Assembly (NCBI GenBank): GCA_022414725.1
Contig: CM039462.1
Coordinates: 116,701,966 to 116,765,965, forward strand
Source of the DNA: Microglena sp. YARC
Lineage: Eukaryota > Chlorophyta > Chlorophyceae > Chlamydomonadales > Chlamydomonadaceae
Reading direction: 5' to 3'
Length of the DNA stretch: 64,000 nucleotides
Positions 24,649-36,192 of this stretch are shown one piece after another; the stretch's first letter is position 1; every line of letters begins with the position of its first letter. Under the pieces are notes generated by a model, which did not search any database, was not told where the DNA came from, and worked only from the letters and a program-made list of their open reading frames with translations. The position numbers and the translations under genes were made by a program.

Positions 24649-25209
24649 AAAGAGAGAGGATTTAGGAGGAGGACGCGTAAATTACATCTTTAGAGAGAAA
24701 AGTTGTCGTTGAGGTCGCTTCATATTATTAACGGGTACCGACCGGTAACAGACGCACGTATTTCTCTTGGAGTTTGGCCGGATCTAAAATCGTGATGCGT
24801 TCACGATCGCCTGCGCTACGCTCGTGGTTCGGGATGACGTGTTGTTCGAACCCAATATAGATCTAGGTCGGGTATGTCGTATATTTATTTCTTAATGAGT
24901 GGCACCATCAGACCGGTTATTGTTTTGCGACACAAATGAGCTGTATAAGCTGGTGCGCGGAACGTTCGGAACCCGATGTTAAGGGGAGCGGGAGTTGCAT
25001 GGCTCTCTCGGTTCTCTTGGTGCGCGGTTGAAGAAGTTTTTCCCCAACTGAGTGATGGCTAAGGGCTCCTGGCCATCTGCTGTCACGATAGTCCTAGGGG
25101 AATAGCTGGTGCGGTTTTTCCACCGCTTAGGCCGGTCCGCGCCATCAATCGGAATATTTGTATCGGAGCGTTGCACATAGTTGTATAGCGTTGCTGTTTA
25201 AATCTTCCC
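24649..25209. other. No recognisable gene
   Basis: Unique-looking sequence after the gap, ending where the first ankyrin-like repeats become visible. Nothing supportable is seen. Confidence 0.4.
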
Positions 25210-25880
25210 CGCCGCGGGATAGTTGTGCAGGCCATACTCCGCATGAATGGCGCGTTGCTGAACATTGGCGCGGTGCGAATCGCAAGCGGGCGATATTTTG
25301 AGGGGCTTGAGGATTCCTTCCTTGTGGGCGGCTGCAGGAAGGGAGAGGCAGGGGCAGCGCGAAGATTGCTGCAAGTCTGCCTGATGGATCCGCTGGGCCT
25401 GCTGACTCAAGTAGAGATTGAGGCGCGGAAGTTGGACAGGTCGGAGCGGATGTCCATGAGGTAGTGATTGACTTATAGGGCGTGGACGCAGCTGTAGGCG
25501 GTGGAGTGAATGGGTTGCGTGCACGCTCGCCGTAGAGGCAGGATGTCTGCTCGCCGTTATTTGAGTGATGATACAGAGGTTGCTGGACTTGAGTTCAGGG
25601 CCCGGCGCGGAACTCGTAGCGACAGCAGGGCTTTGTGGCGGGCGGTTGCAAAGAAGGTCACCGCAGAGATTCTTCTGCAAGCTGCCTCATGGATTCCAAG
25701 GGTGGCTGGAGACTTGAAGTTTATGAGCCTGGCAAACTCTAGGCGACAGCAGGCCTTGTGGTGGGGCGCAAAGGAAGGTCATAGCCGATGTCTTGGCTTG
25801 GCCTTTTAATGGATCAGAGCGCGGCCCGGAGTAAGGGGCATTGTGATAAAACTTGACAGCATGTGGGTCTTATTGTGTTA
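25210..25880 (+). pseudogene. F-box/ankyrin gene A, 3' end only
   Basis: Words of the 111-bp ankyrin-like unit (GATGTCTGCAAGCTGCTGAT-type, GGACTTGAGTTCAGGGCC, CAGCAGGGC) are present but separated by many one-base indels, so no frame holds for more than about 80 codons. The closing segment resembles the terminus of the intact paralogues (GGCCATTGTGAATCTTGACA-like, then GGGTCTT...TAG). The 5' part would lie in or beyond the gap. Damage is more likely sequencing error than biology, because every repeat is affected in different places. Confidence 0.6.
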
Positions 25881-26589
25881 GGAAAGACAACTGTTTCTCT
25901 TTTTTCTTGGCCACCGTAGAGGAAGTTTTTTGTCACTCTCCTCAAACTTTTAAGCAATGTGTTCAGTTTTGCTCAACGAAAATATCGCTTGCCGTGTGCC
26001 AATTAATTTCTTTCAGATGGTAGCATGAAATTATTTGATTATTGAGAGGGCAGGAACGTTTGAATGAATTAATTCATGCGCGCGATGTGAGCCCAGACTT
26101 TGCTTTTCAGGCTACTTGAAGATGTAAATTTCTATGTTTTACCCAAGTCCTTGAATTATTTTTGTGTCAATCTCCTGAAGACCAAGATATTTGTTTGTAT
26201 TGACAAAATATCGTTACAAAACTTTGATGAAACTGAATTCTTATGTAAGAAGAAAGACAATTTGCACCAGTAATTTGTTCTGGCTCCGCGGAGTGATTTT
26301 GATCGGTTTCGGAGCCTGAGTATGGTCGAAATCACTGCAATTCGGGCGGAGAGCTAAATTATAATAGGTTTTGGCGAGTGAGGAGTCGTTCGTACGGCCA
26401 ACTTCTGCTTTGGATCAAAAAAATCGACCGGGAGGCAGGAAACCGCACCATTCTGTACCGCTTGCAGATACCGCCAGGCAAGTGCGCTTGCCGCTTGCAT
26501 GCAGGCAAGTGCAACCCAGGGTTTAGGGTTTTATAATTGGTTTATAGGGTATTTATCTCCCACTCATATATTTATAAATAATCCTGTTT

Positions 26590-29540
26590 GCGCTTGGCAT
26601 GCATTGTACACACATGTCATTTGATCATTGCAAGTTCGCACCGCGATATGTCTAACGTTTCCCCAACATTCTTGATAAATAGTTGGGCCCTATATTTCCA
26701 ACCCCACAAGATGTTATTAGTGTGTAAAAATCTGCATAACAACAGATTTTCTCGGTGGCCCCTTACGTACTGATACGACACCACAGCAGAGTTTGGGAGA
26801 TGAATGTGGCGAAGGGGGGCGCATCTCGGACCTTCTAAGGAGTATTCCTTTGGTGGTCCCAAGGCAAATTTAAATCATCTCCACATTGTACAGGTTAAGG
26901 GGGCCCTACAAATTGAGGGGCGAACCTAAATGTAAAAAAAAAAGGTTTCTATGTGGCTGCATAAGGAAAGATCACGAGATATCTGCATAGCTGCTGATGG
27001 ATCGAGCAGTGTCTGGACTTGAGTTCAGGGCCAGGGCGAAGCTCTAGAGACATGCTGGGCATTTGCTCTGGCTTCCAAGGGAAAGGTTCATTCGCAGTTG
27101 TTCCTGACAAAGCTGGTTGAGGGTCCAGAAGGTTGCTTGGCTTTAGGTTCAGAGCCCTGGGCAAAACTCTAGAGATAGCTGGGCATTGTGGAGGCTGGCA
27201 AAGGAAGGTACGCGAAGATGTCGCAAGGCTGCTGATGGAATCAGAGGTGGCTGGAATTGAGTTCAGGGTGAGCGAATTCTAAAGCGACAGGCGTGGCCTT
27301 GTGGGGCGGTGCGAAGGACGTTCACATGCAGATGTTCTGCAAGACTGCTGATGGATCCAGAGATGGCTTGGACCTTGGAGTTAAGAGCGTAGCTGACTCT
27401 AAGCGACAAGCGATGGATTGTGGGTGGCTTAGCAAAGGAAGGATCAGCGCAGATGTCTGCAAGCTGCTGTATTGGATGCTCAGCGGTTGGCTGGAATTGA
27501 ATTCAGGGCCTGGCGACTCCTAGCGAAAACAGGCCTTGTGGGTGGCTGCACAGGAAGGTCACGGCAGGATGTTCTTGCCAAGCTGCTCATGGGGATCCAG
27601 AGGTGGTCGGACTTGAGTTCAGGGCCTGGCGGAACTCTAGAGACAGGCTGGGCATTGTCCTCTGGCTTCAAGGAAGGGGTCATGCAGTGTCTTACGCAAA
27701 TCAGCATTGCTGATGGATTCCAAGGAGGGTGGCTGGAAACTGAGTACACAGGGCCGGGGAGAACACCTTCCCTGGTCAACAGGCTGGGCTTGCGTGAGGT
27801 GTCTTTAGCAAAGAGTGAAGGGATGTCACGAGATTGTATTGCAAGCCTGTGCTATTAGGATCAGCGGCTGGCTGAATTGAAGTTCAGGGCCCGGGGGCGA
27901 TTTTTTCTAGCTGAGCCAGCTGGGCATTGATGGCTGTGGCTGCCAAAGGAATTTAAGGTCACGTAGTATTCGAGATGTGATATCAGGCTGCTGATGTCGC
28001 GGGTGGCTGGGACGTGAGTTTCAGGGCCGGGCGACTCGGTAAAAGTCGGAGAAGATGGCGGCGGCCTGCCAGGAAGGTCTAGGGCAGATGTTGCGAGATG
28101 CTTCGGTGGTGGTCAGTAGGGTGACTGGGATATTGAGTCAGTATAGGGCCCGGGTGTGTAATCCATTAATCAACAGCGGAGGGCCTCTTGTGGGGCGGGT
28201 GGACTGCACAGTACGTTAGGTCAAGGTTCATATGAGATGTTCTGTCAGTGCTCTGATAGGATCGCGGTGGCTGGAATTGATGTTTCAGGGCCCCGGGCCG
28301 AACTCTAGCGACAGTCTGGGTTGGGCGTGAGGCTGCAAAGGAAAGGTCACGCAGATGTCTGCAAGCTGCTGATGGATCCAGCGGTGGCTGGAATTGAGTT
28401 CAAGAGCCTGTGGCAACTCTACGTGAAAGCACAAAGGGCCGTTGTGGGTGGATGGCAGCAGGAAGGTCACGCAGATGTTTGCAAGCTGCTCACATTTTGG
28501 ATCCAGTGTGGACTGGACTTGATACATGGCCCCAGGCGAACTCTGTCAACAGCTGGGCATGTGGGCGGTCTGCAACGAAAGGTCACGCAGATGTCTGCAA
28601 GCTGCTCATTGATCCAGAGGTGGCTGCTTGAGTTACGGGCAGGGCGAACCATATCAACAGCAGGGCCTTGTGGGGGCTGCCAAGGCAGGTCAGCAGATGT
28701 CTGCAAGCGGCTGTTGGATCCAGCAGTGACTGGACTCAAGTACAGGGCAGGGCAAACTATCAACAGCAGGTGCCTTGGGGTGGGCTGCATAAGGCAGGTT
28801 TTTCGCAGGATGTCTGCAAGCTGCTAATTAGGATTCTTGAGCGGTGGCTGGACTCAAGTACAGATCATCGGGGCCAGGGCGAAACATAATCATTCCAACA
28901 GCAGTGGCCTTGGGGGGCGTCTGCCAAGGCGGCTCTTTGAGAGAGATGTCTGCAAGCTGCTGATGGAATCGAGTTTGTTGCGGCTGGCTGGGCTGGACTT
29001 GAGTTCAGTAGGCTCAGGGCGAATAAACCTCATATCAACCAGGTCAGGGCGATTGTGGGTGCGGATGATCATCTGCTTTGCAAGGAAGGTACGCAGATGT
29101 CTGCTGTGCTTTTGGATATGGAGGTTTTTCAGCGGTGGCTGGACTTGAGTTCAGGGGCAGGGCGAACCATATCAACCAGCAGGGCCTTGTGGGCGGCTGC
29201 TCCAAGGCAAGGTTCACCGCGCAGATGTCTGCAAGCTGCTGATGGATCCAGAGGTGGCTGGAATTGAGTTCAGGGCCCTGGCGAACTATAGCGACAGAAG
29301 GGCTTTGGGGCGGCTGCTAAGGAGGTCACACAGATGACTGCAAGCTGCTATGGATCAGAGGTGGCTGGACTTGAGTACAGGGCGGGCGAACTCTGACAAC
29401 AGCTGGGCTTGTGTGCGGTTGCGAAGGCCGGTCACGCGATGTCTGCTTTGCTTTTGATGGATCCAGAGGCGGCTGGCCCGAGAACAGGGCCATTGTAAAA
29501 ACTTGACAGCAGCTGGGTCTTGCTCCGTAGAGCAGTATTT
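26590..29540 (+). pseudogene. F-box/ankyrin gene B, frame-disrupted copy
   Basis: The N-terminal F-box-like segment is recognisable from about 26,650 (CGTTTCCCCAACATTCTTGA, GTGTGTAAAAATCTGC), followed by roughly 22-24 ankyrin-like units to about 29,540. Frameshifts occur every 50-150 bp, in contrast to the near-clean paralogues after 32 kb. The density of errors falls steadily with distance from the gap, which argues for poor consensus quality. I would not treat this copy as a proven pseudogene. Confidence 0.6.
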
Positions 29541-30188
29541 ATCCACTCTCATCTAAACTTTTCAGCAATGTGTTCAGTTTGCTCAAGCGAAAATATGCTG
29601 GCGTGTTCCCAATAATTCCAGATGTAGCATAATATTTGATTATGAGGCAGGAACTCTTGAAAAATGATTATTGATGCTCACGATGTGAGCCAGACTTTGA
29701 CTTTTCAGGCTACTTTGAAGATGTAACTTCTATGTCTTTACAGTCCTTGAATGTTTGCGTCATCTCCTAAAGACAATATTTTGTTGTATTGACAATATCG
29801 GTTACAAAAACTCTTGATGAAACTTGAATTCCTTAATGTAACGAAAGAAAGACAATTTGCACCAGTACATTTGTTCCTGCTCCGAGGGATTTTGAATTGT
29901 TTCGAGCCTGGTCTGGTCGGAATCGCAATTCCGCGGAGAGATAAATCTCTGGTTGGCGAGTGAGTGAGTCGTTCGTACGGGCTCTAACTTCTGCTTTGAA
30001 AATTCAAAAAAATCGCCGGGGAGGCAGGAACACCCTTCTGTAACCGCTTGCAGATACCGCCAGGCAAGTGCCGCTTGCCGCTTGCCGCTTGCATGCCAGG
30101 CAAGTGCAACCAAGGGTTTATAGGGTTTATCCCAACTCAGTATTTATTTATACCATCCAGTGCGCTTGTACACACATGTTCATCGAAC
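29541..30188. repeat. Inter-gene spacer unit of the ankyrin array
   Basis: Each F-box/ankyrin gene is followed by a ~700-bp spacer with the same content: a relic reading frame (CAGTTTGCTCAAGCG...GATTATGAGGCAGGAAC), a degenerate MITE bounded by TTCCTGCCTCC and GGAGGCAGGAA, a GCTTGCATGCCAGGCAAG block, (AGGGTTTAT)n and a TATTTATTTATACCATCC promoter-like box. Copies: about 25,880-26,590 (noisy), here, 32,162-32,844, 35,465-36,192, 39,272-39,965 and, in part, 41,373-41,815. Confidence 0.75.
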
Positions 30189-32161
30189 ATGCAGTCGCAC
30201 ACCGTATCATCGTTTTCCATTCCTATCGTTTCCCCATGACATTCTTGATCGTATTGCCCTATTATCTTCCAACCCCAAGATTGTATTAGTGTGTAAAACT
30301 CCTGCACAAACAGATTTTCTGGATGGCCCCTTACCGGACTGATCCAACCACCACAGCGAGTTGGAGAGATGATGGCGAAAGGGGGCACGCCGGCCGACTT
30401 TCTAGCAGTATGCTTGGTGTCCAATCCTCTTGTACAGGTTAAGGGGGCCCTACAATTGAGGGCGAACCAAAATGAAAACAAGCTTCTCTATGTGGCTACC
30501 AAGGCAGGTCACGCAGATGTCTGCAAGCTGCTGATGGATCCAGAGGTGGCTGGACTTGAGTTCAGGGCCAGGACGAACTCTAGCAACAGCTGGGCATTGT
30601 GGGCGGCTGCCACGACAGGTCACGCAGATGTATGCAAGCTGCTGATGGATCCAGCGGTGGCTGGAATTGAGTTCAAAGCCCTGGCGAACTCTAGCGAAAG
30701 CAGGGCCTTGTGGGTGGCTGCAAAGGACGGTCACGCAGAAGTCTGCAAGCTGCTGATGGATCCAGCGGTGGCTGGAATTGAGTTCAGGGCCCAGGCAAAC
30801 TCTGTCAACAGCTGGACCTTGCGTGTGGCTGCAAAGGAAGGTCGCGCAGATGTCTGCAAGCTGCTCATTGATCCAGAGGTGGCTGGAATTGAGTTCAGGG
30901 CCCAGGCGAACTCTGTCAACAGCTGGGCCTTGTGGGCGGCTGCAAAGGAAGGTCACGCAGATGTCTGCAAGCTGCTCATGGATCCAGAGGTGGCTGGACT
31001 TGAGTACAAGGCCAGGGCGAAGCATATCAACAGCAGGGCCTTAGGGGCGGCTGCCAAGGCAGGTCACTCAGATGTCTGCAAGCTGCTCATGGACTCAGAA
31101 GTGGCTGGACTTGAGTTCAGGGCCCGGGCGAACTCTGTCAAAAGCTGGGCCTTGTGGGCGGCTGCCAAGGAAGGTCACGCAGATGTCTGCAAGTTGCTCA
31201 TGGATCCAGAGGAGGCTGGAATTGAGTTCAGGGCCCGGGCGAACTCTAGCGACAGCAGGGCCTTGTGGGTGGCTGCCAAGGCAGGTCACGCAGATGTCTG
31301 CAAGCTGCTGATGGATCCAGCGGTGGCTGGACTTGAGTTCAGGGCCTGGCGAACACTAGCGACAGTGGGCATTGTTGTGAGGCTGCCAATAAAGGTCACG
31401 CAGATGTCTGCAAGCTGCTGATGAATCCAGAGGTGGCTGGACTTGAGTTCAGGGCACGTGCGAACTCTGTCAACAGCTGGTTCTTGAGTGAGGCTGCCTA
31501 TGAAGGTCACGCAGATGTCTGCAAGCTGCTCATGGATCCAGAGGTGGCTGGACTTGAGTTCAGGGCCCTGGCAAACTCTAGCGACAGCAGGGCCTTGTGG
31601 GCAGCTGCAAAGGCAGGTCACGCAGTGGTCTGCAAGCTGCTGATGGATCAAGCGGTGGCTGGACTTGAGTTCAGGGCCCTGGCGAACTCTAGCGACAGCT
31701 GGGCCTTGCTTGAGGCTGCAAAGGAAGGTCACGCAGATGTCTGCAAGCTGCTCATGGGATCCAGAGGTGGCTGGAATTGAGTTCAGGGCCCGGGCGAACT
31801 CTGTCGACAGCTGGGCCTTGTGTGAGGCTGCCAATGAAGGTCACGCAGATGTCTGCAAGCTGCTCATGGATCCAGAGGTGGCTGGAATTGAGTTCAGGGC
31901 CAGGGCGAACTCTAACGACAGCTGGGCCTTGGGGGCGGCTGCAAAGGAAGGTCACTCAGATGTCTGCAAGCTGCTCATGGATCCAGTGGTGGCTGGACTT
32001 GGGTTCAGGGCCCGGGCGAACTCTGTCAACAGCAGGGCCTTGAGGGCGGCTGCAAAGGCCGGTCACGCCGATGTCTGCTCGCTTTTGATGGATCCGGGGC
32101 GGCTGGCCCCGAGTACAGGGCCATTGTGAATCTTGACAGCAGCTGGGTCTTGCCACCGTAG
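30189..32161 (+). pseudogene. F-box/ankyrin-like repeat gene C, frameshifted
   Basis: An F-box-like N terminus (FPHDILDRIA, KIVLVCKT) and about 15 ankyrin-like repeats of 37 residues are visible, ending in the family terminus after 32,120. The frame changes in the N-terminal region, around 31,345, at 31,755 (an extra G making ATGGGATCC from ATGGATCC) and just before the end. Repeats read GHADVCKLLMDPEVAGLEFR with ALWAAAKE between units, the core of an ankyrin helix-turn-helix (A-L-x-A-A-x-E-G-H-x-D-V-x-K-L-L). F-box plus ankyrin proteins of giant viruses and poxviruses are thought to recruit SCF ubiquitin ligases to targets. That role here is inference. Confidence 0.7.
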
Positions 32162-32809
32162 AGCAAGTATTTATCCACTCTCATCAAACTTTTCAGAAAT
32201 TTGTTCAGTTTGCTCAAGCGAAAATATCGCTGCGTGTGCCCAATAATTCCAGATGTAGCAGAAATATTTGATTATGAGGCAGGAACTCTTTGAAAATGAT
32301 TATTGATGTGAGCCAGCACTTTGACTTTTCAGGCTACTTTGAAAGATGTAACTTCTGCGTCTTTACAGTCCTTGAATGTTTTGTGTCAATCTCCTGAATT
32401 GACATGATCGGTGACAAAACATGATGAAACTTGAATTCCTTCATGTAAGAAAGACAATTTGCGCCAGTACATTTGTTCCTGCCTCCCGGAGGGATTTTGA
32501 CTGGTTTCGGAGCCTGGTCTGGACGGAATCGCAATTCCGCAGAGAGCTAAATCTCTGGTTGGATAGTGAGTCGTTCGTACGGCTCTAACTTCTGCTTTGA
32601 AAAATCAAAAAAATCGCCGGGAGGCAGGAACACCCATTCTGTACCTCTTGCAGATCCCGCCAGGAAGGTGCCGCTTGCCGCTTGCATGCCAGGCAAGTGC
32701 AACCCAGGGTTTATAGGGTTTATAGGGTTTATAGAGTTTAACCCAACTCATTATTTATTTATACCATCCTGTGCATAAAATTGTCAACGCTTCTAGTCTG
32801 ATTTTATTT

Positions 32810-32845
32810 ATACCATCCTGTGCTTGCATGCATGTACATCGAACA
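32810..32845 (+). promoter_or_regulatory. Promoter-like box of F-box/ankyrin gene D
   Basis: TTTATTTATACCATCCTG lies just before the start codon and is present upstream of every intact member. Here and at gene E it is doubled by a ~60-bp tandem duplication (first copy about 32,750-32,770). Confidence 0.45.
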
Positions 32846-35464
32846 TGCAGTCGCACACGCGATCATCGTTTCCATTCCTATCGTTTCCCCATGACATTCT
32901 TGATCGTATTGTCCTATTCTCTTCTAACCCCAAGATTGTATTAGTGTGTAAAACTCTGCACAACAGATTTTCTGGATGGCCCCTTACCGGACTGATCCAA
33001 CCACCACAGCGAGTTGGAGAGATGATGGCGAAAGGGGGGCGCGTCGACCTTCTAGCAGTATGCTTGGTGTCAAATCCTCTTGTACAGGTTAAGGGGGCCA
33101 TACAATTGAGGTCGAACCAAAATGAAAACATGCTTCTCTATGTGGCTGCCAATGAAGGTCACGCAGATGTATGCAAGCTGCTCATGGATCCAGAGGTGGC
33201 TGGACTTGAGTTCAGGGCCCGGGCGAACTATAGCTACAGCCATGCCTTGGTGGCTGGCTGCCAAGGCAGGTCACGCAGATGTCTGCAAGCTGCTCATGGA
33301 TCCAGAGGTGGCTGGAATCGAGTTCAGGGCCAGGGCGAACTCTTTAGACAGCTGGGCATTGTGGCTGGCTGCCAAGGCAGGCCACGCAGATGTCTGCAAG
33401 CTGCTCATGGATCCAGAGGTGGCTGGAATTGAGTTAAGGGCCCTAGCGAACTCTAGCGACAGCTGGGCCTTGCGTGAGGCTGCAAAGGAAGGTCACGCAG
33501 ATGTCTGCAAGCTGCTGATGGATCCAGCGGTGGCTGGACTTGAGTTCAGGGCCCGGGCGAACTCTAGCGACAGCAGGGCCTTGTGGGCGGCGGCCAAGGC
33601 AGGTCACGCAGATGTCTGCCAGCTGCTGATGGAGCCAGAGGCGGCTGGACTCAAGTTCAGGGCCCTGGCGAACTCTAGCTACAGTTGGGCATTGTGGCTG
33701 GCTGCCAAGGCTGGTCACGCAGATGTCTGCAAGCTGATCATGGATCCAGAGGTGGCTGGAATTGAGTATAGGGTCCAAGCGAACACTAGCGACAGCTGGG
33801 TCTGGTGGGCGGCTGCCAAGGCAGGTCACGCAGATGTCTGCAAGCTGCTGATGGATCCAGTGGTGGCTGGAATTGAGTTCAGGGCCAGGGCGAACTCTAG
33901 AGACAGCAGGGCATTGTGTGAGGCTGCAAAAGAAGGTCTAGCAGATGTCTGCAAAATGCTGATGGATCCAGCGATGGCTGGACTTGAGTATAGGGCCCTG
34001 GCGAACTATAGCGACAGCAGGGCCTTGGGGGCGGCTGCCAAAGAAGGTCACGCAGATGTCTGCAAGCTGCTGATGGATCCAGATGTGGCTGGACTTGATT
34101 TCAGGGCCAGGGCGAACTCTAACGACAGCAGGGCCTTGGGGGCAGCTGCAAAGGAAGGTCACGCAGATGTCTGCAAGCTTCTGATGGATCCAGAGGTGGC
34201 TGGACTTGAGTTCAGGGCCAGGGTGAACTCTAACGACAGCAGGGCCTTGGGGGCGGCTGCCAAGGAAGGTCACGCAGATGTCTGCAAGCTGCTCATGGAT
34301 CCAGAGGTGGCTGGACTCGAGTATAGGGCCCGGGCGAACACTAGCGACAGCTGGGTCTTGTTGGCGGCTGCCAAAGAAGGTCACGCAGAAGTCTGCAAGC
34401 TGCTGATGGATCCAGCAGTGGCTGGAATTGAGTTCAGGGCCCGGGCGAACTCTAGCGACAGCTGGGCCTTGCTTGAGGCTGCAAAGGAAGGTCACGCAGA
34501 TGTCTGCAAGCTGCTCATGGATCCAGCGGTGGCTGGACTTGAGTTCAGGGCCCTGGCGAACTCTAACGACAGCAGGGCCTTGAGGGCGGCTGCAAAGGAA
34601 GGTCACGCAGATGTCTGCAAGCTGCTGATGGATCCGGAGGGGTCTGGACTTGAGTACAGGGGCATAGCGAACAATATCAACAGCATGGCCTTGTGGGTGT
34701 CTGCCAAGGCCGGTCACGCCGATGTCTGCAAGCTGCTGATGGATCCAGCGGTGGCTGGACTTGAGTTCAGGGCCCTGGCGAATTCTAGAGACAGCAGGGC
34801 CTTGTGGGCGGCTGCAAAGGCAGGTCACGCAGATGTCTGCAAGCTGCTGATGGATCCAGAGGTGGCTGGACTTGAGTTCAGGGCCAGGGCGAACTCTAGC
34901 GACAGCCGGGCCTTGTGGGCGGCTGCTAAGGAAGGTCACGCCGATGTCTGCTTTCTTTTGATGGATCCAGATGCGGCTGGCCCCGAGTACAGGGCCCTGG
35001 CCAACTATAGCGACAGCAAGGCATTGTGTGAGGCTGCAAATGAAGGTCACGCAGATGTCTGCAAGCTGTTGATGGATCCAGAGGTGGCTGGAGTTCAGTT
35101 CAGGGCCAGGGCGAACTCTATCGACAGCAGGGCCTTGTGGGCGGCTGCAAAGGAAGGTCACGGAGATGTCTGCAAGCTGCTGATGGATCCAGCAGTGGCT
35201 GGAATTGAGTTCAGGGCCCGGGCGAACGCTAGCGACAGCTGGGCCTTGTGTGAGGCTGCAAAGGAAGGTCACGCAGATGTCTGCAAGCTGCTGATGGATC
35301 AAGAGGTGGCTGGACTTGAGTTCAAGGCCCGGGCGAACTCAGTCACCAGCAGGGCATTGGGGGTGGCTGCAAAGGCTGGTCACGCCGATGTCTGCTCGCT
35401 TTTGATGGATCCAGAGGCGGCTGGCCCCGAGTACAGGGCCATTGTGAATCTTGACAGCAGCTAG
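32845..35464 (+). pseudogene. F-box/ankyrin-like repeat gene D, one frameshift
   Basis: The frame opens at ATG 32,845 with MQSHTRSSFPF, an F-box-like segment (FPHDILDRIVLFSSNPKIVL, CKTLHNRF, residues ~13-45), a linker with VGEMMAKGG and about 21 repeats of 37 residues. Near 33,250 one extra G (CCTTGGTGGCTGG in place of CCTTGTGGCTGG) throws the first 135 codons out of frame with the remaining ~740. Otherwise the gene is open to the family terminus (DPEAAGPEYRAIV) and a TAG. The single lesion could be a real mutation or a residual consensus error. Cys and His at fixed places in every repeat (GHADVCK) are invariant, which suggests strong homogenisation. Confidence 0.75.
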
Positions 35465-36192
35465 GTCTTGCCACCGTAGAGCAAGTATTTATCCACTCTC
35501 ATCAAACTTTTCAGAAATGTGTTCAGTTTGCTCAAGCGAAAATATCGCTGCGTGTCCCCAATAATTCCAGATGTAGTAGAAATATTTGATTATGAGGCAG
35601 GAACTCTTTGAAAATGATTATTGATGCGCACGATGTGAGCCAGCACTTTGACTTTGCAGGCTACTTTGAAGATGTAACTTCTATGTCTTTATAGTCCTTG
35701 AATGTTTTGTGTCAATTTCCTGAAGACAATATCTGTTGTATTGGCAAGATCGGTTACAAAACTTGATGAACCTTGAATTCCTTAATGTAAGAAAGACAAT
35801 TTGCACCAGTACATTTGTTCCTGCCTCCCGGAGGTATTTTGTCTGGTTTCGGAGCCTGGTCTGGTCGGAATTGCAATTCCGCGGAGAGCTAAATCTCTGG
35901 TTGGCGAGTGAGTGAGTCGTTCGTACGGCTATAACTTCTGCTTTGAAAAATCAAAAAAATCACCGGGAGGCAGGAACGTCCATTCTGTACCTCTTGCAGA
36001 TCCCGCCAGGAAAGTGCCGCTTGCCGCTTGCATGCCAGGCAAGTGCAACCCAGGGTTTATAGGGTTTATAGGGTTAATAGAGTTTAACCCAACTCATTAT
36101 TTATTTATACCATCCTGTGCATAAAATTATCAACGCTTCTAGTCTGATTTTATTTATACCATCCTGTGCGCTTGCATGCATGTACATCGAAA

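Noticed and set aside
33938..35302. Long minus-strand frames (up to 454 codons) opposite the ankyrin genes
   Set aside because: They are antisense to the 111-bp repeat, a multiple of three, which keeps several frames open. The plus frame has the F-box, family terminus and promoter box.
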